A program made the translations under genes and the position numbers. From positions 930,001 through 994,000 of the forward strand of contig NZ_SLXQ01000001.1 in NCBI RefSeq assembly GCF_004340875.1: DNA of 64,000 nt, in the 5' to 3' direction. Each line of letters opens with the position of its first letter. Position 1 is the stretch's first letter. Below, piece by piece: positions 26,865-32,924 of this stretch. The notes under the pieces are model-generated. The model saw nothing but the letters and a program-made list of their open reading frames with translations, did no database searches and was not told where the DNA came from. This DNA is from Tamaricihabitans halophyticus. GTDB lineage: Bacteria; Actinomycetota; Actinomycetes; Mycobacteriales; Pseudonocardiaceae.

Positions 26865-27338
26865 TCAGGCAGCCACCGGGTAGGTGGGTGTGCCGTCCAC
26901 GTAGTCGTGCAGGTAGTCGTCGGTGTCGAGCCGGCCGAGTCGGTAGCGGCAGGGTTCACAGGTGCGGTGGGCTTTCGGGAGCTCGATTCCGGTGTCTTCG
27001 TCGCATTCGCGGCAGGTTCGGCGCGCGGCGAGCGCCCGGTCGATGGCGGCCCACTTGGCGGGCGTCATTTGCCGTACCGGCATGGCTTTGTCCACTAGGA
27101 ACAGTTCAGCGAATACCTGTTTGCAGGCTCGCCGGCAGCGGAAGTACAACAGCGCCACCGGGTCCTGCCCGCCGGGCCGAAGCCCTTGTGCCCGCAGTTG
27201 CCTGCGGGTGGCCAGTTTGTCGCGGGGACCGATTCCCCAGGACAACAACACCAGCCCGTCCAGTTTGCCCCGGGTGAACTCGGGAAACTCGGACCAGGGG
27301 ACCTCGCGCAGGTCCCACGGGTACTGTCGGGAACTCAT
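26865..27338 (-). CDS. RRQRL-motif zinc-binding protein
   Basis: 157 residues. The motif stretch LATRRQLRAQGLRPGGQDP and the following MTPAKWAAIDRALAARRTC match the actinobacterial family named for its RRQRL motif, almost always found on conjugative elements. Zinc ligands are probably CREC and CEPC near the C-terminus, with His in between. The function is unknown; RNA/DNA binding is a fair guess. It ends at 26865, 20 bases before the small TM gene start, and overlaps the upstream gene by ATGA. Confidence 0.8.
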   Translation of the reverse strand: MSSRQYPWDLREVPWSEFPEFTRGKLDGLVLLSWGIGPRDKLATRRQLRAQGLRPGGQDPVALLYFRCRRACKQVFAELFLVDKAMPVRQMTPAKWAAIDRALAARRTCRECDEDTGIELPKAHRTCEPCRYRLGRLDTDDYLHDYVDGTPTYPVAA

Positions 27339-27556
27339 GCAACGTTCACCATCCGCAGCTCGGCCGCATGGATGCGGGCGTGGTAGGCGCGCAGCCGCGC
27401 CCGGTCTTGCTCCTCGGGTGGTGTTGTGGTGTCGGCGGCGATCGCGTCGAACACGTCGGCTTTCGCCTCGTACCAGGCGGCGATCTCCGCGCTACCGGCC
27501 GTGGGGCCGGGTTGGGCCAGCCGCAACCGTTGGAAGTCGACGACATGGGCGCTCAT
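27335..27556 (-). CDS. Small helical hypothetical protein
   Basis: 73 residues from ATG 27556 (a GTG one codon earlier is also possible). It looks like a helical hairpin (EIAAWYEAKADVFDAIA then RARLRAYHARIHAAELR). It overlaps the RRQRL gene by ATGA and the SsgA-like gene stop, so it is embedded in a coupled string. No domain recognised. Confidence 0.6.
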   Translation of the reverse strand: MSAHVVDFQRLRLAQPGPTAGSAEIAAWYEAKADVFDAIAADTTTPPEEQDRARLRAYHARIHAAELRMVNVA

Positions 27557-27987
27557 CACCGATCACCCACCAACACCGTGATGTCCTCGCCAGCCTGGGC
27601 AAGATCCACCTCGCCCACGGTGGGGCTGGTGGGGGCCAGTGCCGCGATCCGACCGGCTAGGGCGGCGAGCTCGTTGTGGTCGAAGACCAACACGGTGCTG
27701 CCGCCGTGACCGTGCAACACGATGCGCAGGGCGCCGTCGCCGTCGCCGACCAGCACCACGTCCCCCTCACCACACATCGACGGTGGTGCGGCCAGAACCC
27801 CGGCGGCGAGCAGTTCGCGGGAAAACACCCAGTCCCGAAACCGGGAGGCGCGCGGCCGGCCAGCGTAGATGCGCAGCAGCACCGCCCACGGGTCCCGCGA
27901 GTCGTAGCAGACGGCCACCCGCACCCGGTGGTGTGTGTCATCGATCCGGGCCACCAGGATCGTGTGGAACTCGACGGTGGGTCTCAT
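27556..27987 (-). CDS. SsgA-like (SALP) cell-division/sporulation protein
   Basis: 143 residues from ATG 27987; the longer frame to 28113 lacks support. The family pattern is visible: YDSRDPWAV, RDWVFSRELLAAGV, GEGDVVLV and a C-terminal helix LAALAGRIAAL. SsgA-like proteins position septa and other division components in sporulating actinomycetes. On a conjugative element it may adjust septation or cell-wall remodelling in the host; this is inference. It overlaps its upstream neighbour by ATGA. Confidence 0.8.
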   Translation of the reverse strand: MRPTVEFHTILVARIDDTHHRVRVAVCYDSRDPWAVLLRIYAGRPRASRFRDWVFSRELLAAGVLAAPPSMCGEGDVVLVGDGDGALRIVLHGHGGSTVLVFDHNELAALAGRIAALAPTSPTVGEVDLAQAGEDITVLVGDR

Positions 27988-28199
27988 GCCGCGACACCCC
28001 CGGCAACCCGGGTGGCCACGTCGTGAACCAGGTCGATAGCGGAGTCGTACACCTCGTTGGCCTCCGCCGGAGAACCGCAGGAAGACAGCGCCTCGGCCAG
28101 GTCGAGCAGCCACGCCACCCGATCCGAGACCGGGGCGATCGACGCTGGCTTATCGTTGAGGACCTTCTTCAGGGCAGCATGTGTCGACGTGGGTAGCAT
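27984..28199 (-). CDS. Small hypothetical protein before SsgA-like gene
   Basis: 71 residues. It is helical with VAWLLDLAEALSSCGSPAEANEVY, perhaps a single TPR-like hairpin. The ATG at 28199 has GGAAAGGA upstream within a repeated leader (28206-28232). ATGA overlap with the SsgA-like gene. Function unknown. Confidence 0.55.
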   Translation of the reverse strand: MLPTSTHAALKKVLNDKPASIAPVSDRVAWLLDLAEALSSCGSPAEANEVYDSAIDLVHDVATRVAGGVAA

Positions 28200-28205
28200 G
28201 AAGAT

Positions 28206-28232
28206 TCCTTTCCTGACATGTGGTGTGGAGGG
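28206..28232 (-). repeat. Recurrent 27-bp leader motif, copy 1
   Basis: One of three similar copies (also 29516-29542 and 29708-29734). Read on the coding strand, each starts CCCTCCACACCA and ends in the GGAAAGGA-like ribosome site of the next small gene. The 12-mer part is identical in all three. Confidence 0.6.
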
Positions 28233-28282
28233 ATAGGACGCCTGGCCCGGCCGTCACGCCGGGCCAGGCCCAGCAATCCGGG

Positions 28283-29044
28283 TCAGCGCGGCTGGCGAAC
28301 CCGACCACTGACCGACCGCACGGACGCGGCGACCGACACCCCGGGATCGTGGGTGATGTCGATATCGCCGGAGACCGACAAAGCCCGCACAAGCGCGTCA
28401 CCGGTCGCGTGGGCGGCGATGTCGCCGGATGTGGTGTTCAGCTTGGCGAACTCGACGAACCGAGCGACGCGAACGTCACCGGACACTGACCTCCCGTGCA
28501 CGCGCTGCGCGGAACGGACCAGCACCCCGCCGGACATGGTGCGGGCATGAACGTCGCGAGCCGTGCCGATCGCGATCTCACCGGAGACGGTGCGAACGTC
28601 CACATCCTCGAAGGTGCCCTCTGCGTCGAGCCGCGCTGCGGCGGTGGTCACCGTCAGAAACGATCGGCGCGGGACGTAGGCGATGACCCGCACTCCACCG
28701 CTCGGCGTGAGCTGCCGGCCGGTGTTGGTGATGACCTGTCCGTCGACGATGGTCACGCCGCCATGCGAGACAACCGAATTGACATGCACCGTGCCGTTCG
28801 AGCTGGTGACCATGCCGTTCGTGGCGGGGCTGTCCGGTAGCCGCACGGTCAGCCGTGGGCCGGCGGTCTCGGACCAGGCGCGCTCGATCACCTCAGTGGC
28901 GCGCGGGTCACCAGGCTGAACGGGTTCCAGAACGACGTTCGCGGCGGTGATGGTCGCATCGGCATACACCGTGACCTGGGTGGCTGACCCTGCCGACAAG
29001 ACAAGGTGCATCGGTTCCTCGGTGGTGTGGGTAAAGGTGCGCAT
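28283..29044 (-). CDS. DUF4097-like beta-helix repeat protein
   Basis: 253 residues; ATG 29044 has AAAGGA upstream. The C-terminal half is a run of short strands with the recurring pattern V-x-V-x-T-x-S-G-x-I (VRTVSGEIAIGTA, ARTMSGGVLVRSA, RSVSGDVRVAR, ALSVSGDIDIT), typical of the DUF4097/adhesin-type beta-helix fold. There is no signal peptide or TM segment, so it is probably cytoplasmic. Similar genes occur on AICEs, but the role is unknown. Confidence 0.7.
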   Translation of the reverse strand: MRTFTHTTEEPMHLVLSAGSATQVTVYADATITAANVVLEPVQPGDPRATEVIERAWSETAGPRLTVRLPDSPATNGMVTSSNGTVHVNSVVSHGGVTIVDGQVITNTGRQLTPSGGVRVIAYVPRRSFLTVTTAAARLDAEGTFEDVDVRTVSGEIAIGTARDVHARTMSGGVLVRSAQRVHGRSVSGDVRVARFVEFAKLNTTSGDIAAHATGDALVRALSVSGDIDITHDPGVSVAASVRSVSGRVRQPR

Positions 29045-29062
29045 ACATGGGTCCTTTCTGGG

Positions 29063-29383
29063 TTATGCGGCCGCAGCCAGCACACGACCGGTCGGCGTGG
29101 CGCGTCGGTGGAGACGGGTGACGGTGGCGATACCCGGGTTGTCGGCGAGCTGCTGCAACAGCGCATCCACGCGGGCCTTGCTGGTGATCACGCGGAGACA
29201 GTCCTGGTTGCTCACCGACCGGCGAGCCTGTCGCAGGTGCTCCCACGCGCTGCCCAGCCACCGCAGCGTTTCCGCGACGAGGGCGTCATCTCGACCGGCC
29301 CGCAGGACCTCGGTCAGCCGGCGATCCGCTGCCCGCAGACCGGCGGCGATCCCGGCCAGCGCCGTACGACGGTTAGCGCTCAT
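29063..29383 (-). CDS. Helical hypothetical protein
   Basis: 106 residues from ATG 29383 (GAGGAAG upstream). It is Arg/Ala-rich, helical, and ends with four Ala. No domain recognised. It lies 18 bases upstream of the DUF4097 start, so the two are probably co-transcribed. Confidence 0.5.
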   Translation of the reverse strand: MSANRRTALAGIAAGLRAADRRLTEVLRAGRDDALVAETLRWLGSAWEHLRQARRSVSNQDCLRVITSKARVDALLQQLADNPGIATVTRLHRRATPTGRVLAAAA

Positions 29384-29388
29384 CACAA

Positions 29389-29508
29389 TCACTTCCTCGT
29401 AGTGGTGGGTTCAGTCCAGCGGTGGCCACATCCCTCGTGCATGCAGCGCTTCTCCAACCGGCTACCGCGACGTTTCGTGTAGAAAAACCAGTGCGTACAA
29501 CGAGCCAT
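29389..29508 (-). CDS. 39-residue Cys/His-rich peptide
   Basis: ATG 29508 with AAAGGA 7 bases upstream inside the repeated leader. The product MARCTHWFFYTK... contains CMHEGCGH and an N-terminal Cys-Thr-His, enough for one zinc site. It ends 5 bases before the next gene start. Function unknown. Confidence 0.5.
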   Translation of the reverse strand: MARCTHWFFYTKRRGSRLEKRCMHEGCGHRWTEPTTTRK

Positions 29509-29515
29509 GACGGTG

Positions 29516-29542
29516 TCCTTTCCGGACAGATGGTGTGGAGGG
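29516..29542 (-). repeat. Recurrent leader motif, copy 2
   Basis: Matches copy 1 with four mismatches over 27 bp. It precedes the 39-residue Cys/His peptide. Confidence 0.6.
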
Positions 29543-29698
29543 TTACTTGCCGAGCGCCAAATCCCACGCGGCGCGACGCTCACACGCGCCCCGGTTACAC
29601 ACGTTGGAGCGCTTGTTACAGCCGCGCCCGCACGCGATGCACTGGCCAGGCTTGCCCTTACCGCGATGGGTCGTCTTGACCGTCTTCGAACCAAACAT
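29543..29698 (-). CDS. 51-residue basic zinc-finger-like peptide
   Basis: ATG 29698 with GGAAGGA upstream. Basic N-terminus (KTVKTTHRGKGK), then CIACGRGC and VCNRGAC give two Cys pairs, consistent with a small nucleic-acid-binding zinc finger. It abuts leader copy 2 directly. Function unknown. Confidence 0.55.
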   Translation of the reverse strand: MFGSKTVKTTHRGKGKPGQCIACGRGCNKRSNVCNRGACERRAAWDLALGK

Positions 29699-29707
29699 GG
29701 GGGTACG

Positions 29708-29734
29708 TCCTTCCTGAAACTGTGGTGTGGAGGG
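29708..29734 (-). repeat. Recurrent leader motif, copy 3
   Basis: Shares the terminal 12-mer with copies 1 and 2, and a partial fourth copy (TGGTGTGGAGGA) follows at about 29747-29758. It precedes the basic zinc-finger-like peptide. Confidence 0.55.
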
Positions 29735-29779
29735 AAAAACTGTGTGTGGTGTGGAGGAAACGAGGGTGGTAGCTCGGCG

Positions 29780-30235
29780 CTAGGCTCCCAGCGCGACGAG
29801 CTGGCAAGCGGCGCGATAGTAGGCATCGCGGATGATGTGGTGATGGTCGAAGGCCACCGCGTTCGGGTTCACTGCGGTGTCGATCGCTACCCACTGGGCA
29901 GCCTGAGCGTCATCGCCAGCAGTCGGAGCAGGCATGCCGTCCAGCACAGTGGTGTAGGCGATAGTGACCACATCGCCACGCGGATCCCGACCCGGATCGC
30001 CATAGGCGCCGACCTGCATCAAGTCCACATCGGTCAATCCGGTTTCCTCGGCGAGTTCCCGAGCCGCTGCCGTAGCGGGGCTTTCACCGTTCTCTTTGAA
30101 ACCACCCGGTAGCGCCCAGCACCCCGCGAACGGGTCCCCATCACGCTGGACCAGCAACACATGCGTGGTCTGGTCCTGCGGGCGCACCGCGAACACGACA
30201 ACATCGGCGGTGACGGCAGTCGTTGGTTCATCCAT
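29780..30235 (-). CDS. Nudix hydrolase (possible Pra-like activator)
   Basis: 151 residues. A complete Nudix box spans residues 45-67: GGFKENGESPATAAARELAE followed by ETGL, with all catalytic Glu present. It should hydrolyse a nucleoside diphosphate derivative. In pSAM2 the activator Pra is a Nudix-fold protein encoded near the regulatory genes of the element, so a regulatory role is equally possible. It opens a cluster of small genes; start ATG 30235 has a GGAGAGATACCG leader. Confidence 0.8.
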   Translation of the reverse strand: MDEPTTAVTADVVVFAVRPQDQTTHVLLVQRDGDPFAGCWALPGGFKENGESPATAAARELAEETGLTDVDLMQVGAYGDPGRDPRGDVVTIAYTTVLDGMPAPTAGDDAQAAQWVAIDTAVNPNAVAFDHHHIIRDAYYRAACQLVALGA

Positions 30236-30292
30236 CGGTATCTCTCCTTGCTATCGATCAGCCAGAAACGAGGTTGTGCCAAGGGAAACGGG

Positions 30293-30520
30293 CTAGGAGT
30301 CAGCGTCCGAATCGTTGCGTGCGGCCATAAACTCATCGATCCGGACGTTGGCGTAGACCTGCACTGACCCAGCAGCGACCGCAGCCGCCAGAAGCGCGAC
30401 ACCAACCCACGCGTAGGAGTCGGTCAGTCCGAAGAACAGGACAGCGCAACCCACGGGCAACAACACCCACGCGACAATCGTCGAGATCACATACGTCACG
30501 ACAGTGAGCCGGGGACTCAT
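30293..30520 (-). CDS. Two-TM small membrane protein
   Basis: 75 residues from ATG 30520. Two hydrophobic helices ([20 protein letters not shown] and WVGVALLAAAVAAGSVQVY) are followed by an acidic tail. The start overlaps the stop of the upstream membrane protein gene. Possibly another spread-type protein. Confidence 0.55.
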   Translation of the reverse strand: MSPRLTVVTYVISTIVAWVLLPVGCAVLFFGLTDSYAWVGVALLAAAVAAGSVQVYANVRIDEFMAARNDSDADS

Positions 30521-30891
30521 GCGATCACCCCCATGGCGATCCCGACGAGCACGACACCCAGCGCGAACGCCAACGCCGTCACCGCCGCATTGATCCGAAG
30601 CCACTTCGCGTGCACCACGCCAGCAACCTCGCCATCCGCCGCTTGGCCACTAGCCGGGGGCTGCGCCTCAAACCGCGGGCGAATCGCTGCCCACAGCAAC
30701 ACCAGCGCCGCCACGGTCGGAACCAGCGCCGCCCGTGTCGCGCCTACCGCGACACCGTGATCCGCCAACGCCAGCAGCGCCACCAACGACGTCCCAGCCA
30801 GCGCCAACCATCCGAACGCCCGACCATCAACCTGCTGCAGCTGCCGCTGTAGGCGAGCCCGACCAGCCGGCACCACAACCGCCGCGCTCAT
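30517..30891 (-). CDS. Membrane protein with PycTM-like layout
   Basis: 124 residues. A short amphipathic N-terminus is followed by TM1 (GWLALAGTSLVALLAL), TM2 (LVPTVAALVLLWAAIRPRF), a charged loop, then KWLRINAAVTALAFALGVVL as TM3. This layout, with RPRF after TM2 and a basic residue before TM3, resembles Pycsar effector (PycTM-type) proteins, though shorter, and no cyclase gene is near. It may simply be a spread protein. ATGA overlaps link it to both neighbours. Confidence 0.5.
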   Translation of the reverse strand: MSAAVVVPAGRARLQRQLQQVDGRAFGWLALAGTSLVALLALADHGVAVGATRAALVPTVAALVLLWAAIRPRFEAQPPASGQAADGEVAGVVHAKWLRINAAVTALAFALGVVLVGIAMGVIA

Positions 30892-31196
30892 GCCGCCTCA
30901 CTCCCCGACACACGAGGCAGACCGCGTACGACACGCTGCTCAACCCGCCGACGTGACCGCGTGATCCGGCGATGCGAACCACCCAGCCACGCCCGACGTG
31001 ACCGCGCATCATGCGCCGCCAACTCAGCCTCAGCAGCATCAACCAGCGAATCCACCTCACGCTGATCCCCCAACTCCTCGGCAATCACCTGCTCAAGCTC
31101 GTACATGACGTCATCCCTTTCCTGCTCAACAACAAACGAGTCCACCCGCACCGCCAGAACCCTCCTGACCTGCGGATTACCTTCAGCGAACTTCAT
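30888..31196 (-). CDS. Hypothetical protein, first gene of the leftward AICE run
   Basis: 102 residues. It has an acidic helical middle (YELEQVIAEELGDQREVDSLVDAAEAEL starts here; cited part: VIAEELGDQREVDSLVD) and a very basic C-terminus (RRITRSRRRVEQR). No domain recognised. GAGAGAGGAA lies upstream of its ATG. It is divergent from an XRE gene across 167 bp carrying candidate operators. Confidence 0.55.
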   Translation of the reverse strand: MKFAEGNPQVRRVLAVRVDSFVVEQERDDVMYELEQVIAEELGDQREVDSLVDAAEAELAAHDARSRRAWLGGSHRRITRSRRRVEQRVVRGLPRVSGSEAA

Positions 31197-31230
31197 CGGG
31201 GCCGTTCCTCTCTCGTGCTGATACGTCTAA

Positions 31231-31329
31231 CAGTAGAGCTATTATTAGCAATAACGCAAGAGGTTGTAGTCGGGTGAGTTTGCGGTGGAACAGTTCGAGC
31301 GCTGCCGGCGTTACCCAGTAGTGCTACTG
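31231..31329. promoter_or_regulatory. Divergent AICE promoter with repeated operator-like sites
   Basis: CAGTAGAGCTATT (31231-31243) and the palindrome CAGTAGTGCTACTG (31316-31329) share CAGTAG-N-GCTA. GCTATTATTAGC (31238-31249) is a further palindrome, mirrored by TAATAGC at 31340-31346. They lie between the long leftward operon and the XRE gene and are good candidates for its operators. Confidence 0.55.
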
Positions 31330-31363
31330 TTTGTGCTGGTAATAGCGCTCATTGGAGGAGTCG

Positions 31364-31675
31364 ATGGCGAAAGACTGGGCTGCTGTGGCGGAAGCTGTTA
31401 ACACCCGTTTGGTGGAACTCGGGATGACTCAGACCGAGCTCGTCCGCAAATCCAGAGTGGCGCCGATGACCGTTCAGACCATCCGGAAGGGGGTCGACAA
31501 GGATCGCTCGCCCCACACACTTGGTGCGATATCGACGGCCCTTGGTTGGCCGCCGCGCCATCTCGAAGATATCTCGGCGGGCACGGGGGCTAGCGCTGGC
31601 GACCGCCTCGCCACCCTTGAAGCTGAGGTAGCTTCCCTCCGTGAGCGCGTCGAGCGAATCGAAGGTACGACCTAG
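31364..31675 (+). CDS. XRE-family regulator of the AICE
   Basis: 103 residues from ATG 31364 (GGAGGAG upstream); a TTG at 31352 is unlikely. HTH is seen as LGMTQTELVRKSRVAPMTVQ followed by IRKG and SPHTLGAISTALGWPP. A short C-terminal coiled coil (LEAEVASLRERVERIE) likely dimerises. It is the only rightward gene in the element and faces the long leftward operon, so it is probably the element's main repressor, in the role KorSA has in pSAM2 although a different family. Confidence 0.8.
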   Translation: MAKDWAAVAEAVNTRLVELGMTQTELVRKSRVAPMTVQTIRKGVDKDRSPHTLGAISTALGWPPRHLEDISAGTGASAGDRLATLEAEVASLRERVERIEGTT

Positions 31676-31861
31676 CCCGCCATCTGCCGGATAAACGACG
31701 CCATCCCATCGACAGCCCCAAGAACCATATCGATCAGACCCTGAAGCCACCCGGCAGCATCGCCCGGGTACTTCACCACAACCACCAACAACGCGACTGC
31801 GACCAACGTACCGACAACCTTCGGCAGCAAACCGCCGCCCCGGAATCGCGTTCTTCGCCAT
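31672..31861 (-). pseudogene. Small membrane protein gene, possibly frameshifted
   Basis: The coding signal is in the frame ending at 31672: a hydrophobic helix (VVGTLVAVALLVVVVKYP) and a C-terminal helix, as in small AICE proteins. That frame has only a TTG start at 31908. The ATG with a strong GGAGG (31861) is in another frame and reads MAKNAIPGRR before a -1 shift would enter the membrane segment around 31840. Either the gene is broken, the base count is wrong, or TTG is used. Confidence 0.45.
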
Positions 31862-31931
31862 GATGACCTCCGCCCTGCTCGATCGGTGTTTCCCTTGCCA
31901 TGACTCAAGAAAACACCAGCGAGCGGGGCGG

Positions 31932-31950
31932 AACTAGGCGATTCCTAGTT
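31932..31950. terminator. Hairpin between small TM gene and epimerase
   Basis: AACTAGG (31932-31938) and CCTAGTT (31944-31950) form a perfect 7-bp inverted repeat with a 5-base loop, 25 bases beyond the epimerase stop. Likely terminator of the epimerase transcript or an operator. Confidence 0.45.
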
Positions 31951-31974
31951 GGTTGCGGCCTATTCGAGAACCGA

Positions 31975-32919
31975 CTATTCGGGAGTTGAATACTTGCCGG
32001 TCAGGGCATTCCAGCCGTCCGCGACGATCTGCGAAATTTCTGACCTACGAGGTTGCCAACCAAGCTCACGCATGATCCGCGTGCTATCAGCAAGCAGGAT
32101 CTCCGGCTCATTGGCTGGCGGCCGGTAGCGTGTGCGGACCGGGCGACCGGTCGCCTTCTCGGTAGCGGCCAGCACGTCAGCCACCCGAACATGCTGCCCG
32201 CTACCGACGTTGTAGGCGCGCCACGCCCCCGGCTCGCAGGCATCCAGAGCTAACAGGAAGGCATGCGCCATATCGGCCACATGCACGTAGTCGCGAACCA
32301 CGCCACCGTCGCCGTTGACGACCATCTCTGTCGCGTGGCCGATTTGAACGGCTAGGACACGGGGAATTACTCGGCTCAAATCTTCATCGGGAACGCCGTC
32401 GACTGCGCCCGCCACGTTGAAACTGCGTAGGCTGACCGCCCCGATCGAGCCCAACGCGGCTACTTGCGCCGTCGCTTGGTCAGCTGCGAGCTTGCTCGCT
32501 CCGTACGGACTCAGCGGGACAGGTACTACATCCTCCGTGATCGGTTGGAGCTCTGGGACCCCATAGACGGCCGCTGTCGAAGCAAGAACCAACCGAATCG
32601 GCTGGGAGGGTGTCGAAACTGCGCTCACTGCGTCTAGCAGGTTGAGCGTTCCGGTCATGTTGAGACGCCAGTAATGCGCGGGCTGCTCGAAAGATTCTCG
32701 TACCCGGGTGGCAGCTGCAAGGTGGCACACCGCGTCAATGTTTCGAACGGCGGCACGCAACGTGCCAGGTATTAGCAGGTCGCCTGACAGCACTTCTGAG
32801 GCATGCGGAACCACTCCATTGCTGTGCACGAGCGCTACGACCTCATGCCCACGGGCGGCTAAGGCTCGGGACACCGCACGTCCGAGGAACCCGGCTGCAC
32901 CGGTCACGAGCACGCGCAT
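31975..32919 (-). CDS. NAD-dependent sugar epimerase/dehydratase
   Basis: 314 residues of the extended SDR family. GAAGFLG at 7-13 is the NAD motif, HLAAATRV follows, the catalytic triad includes STAAVYG Ser and the YGASK Tyr-Lys. The C-terminal half (RDYVHVADMAHAFLLAL, RAYNVGSGQ) is typical for UDP-glucose 4-epimerase relatives. It is 5 bases downstream of the XRE-Nudix gene, so co-expressed. On the element it is cargo or a regulatory partner; the sugar is unknown. Confidence 0.85.
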   Translation of the reverse strand: MRVLVTGAAGFLGRAVSRALAARGHEVVALVHSNGVVPHASEVLSGDLLIPGTLRAAVRNIDAVCHLAAATRVRESFEQPAHYWRLNMTGTLNLLDAVSAVSTPSQPIRLVLASTAAVYGVPELQPITEDVVPVPLSPYGASKLAADQATAQVAALGSIGAVSLRSFNVAGAVDGVPDEDLSRVIPRVLAVQIGHATEMVVNGDGGVVRDYVHVADMAHAFLLALDACEPGAWRAYNVGSGQHVRVADVLAATEKATGRPVRTRYRPPANEPEILLADSTRIMRELGWQPRRSEISQIVADGWNALTGKYSTPE

Positions 32920-32924
32920 GCGCT

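Noticed and set aside
30517-31196. Complete Pycsar defence system
   Set aside because: No pyrimidine cyclase gene lies in the element; only a weak PycTM-like layout is seen.
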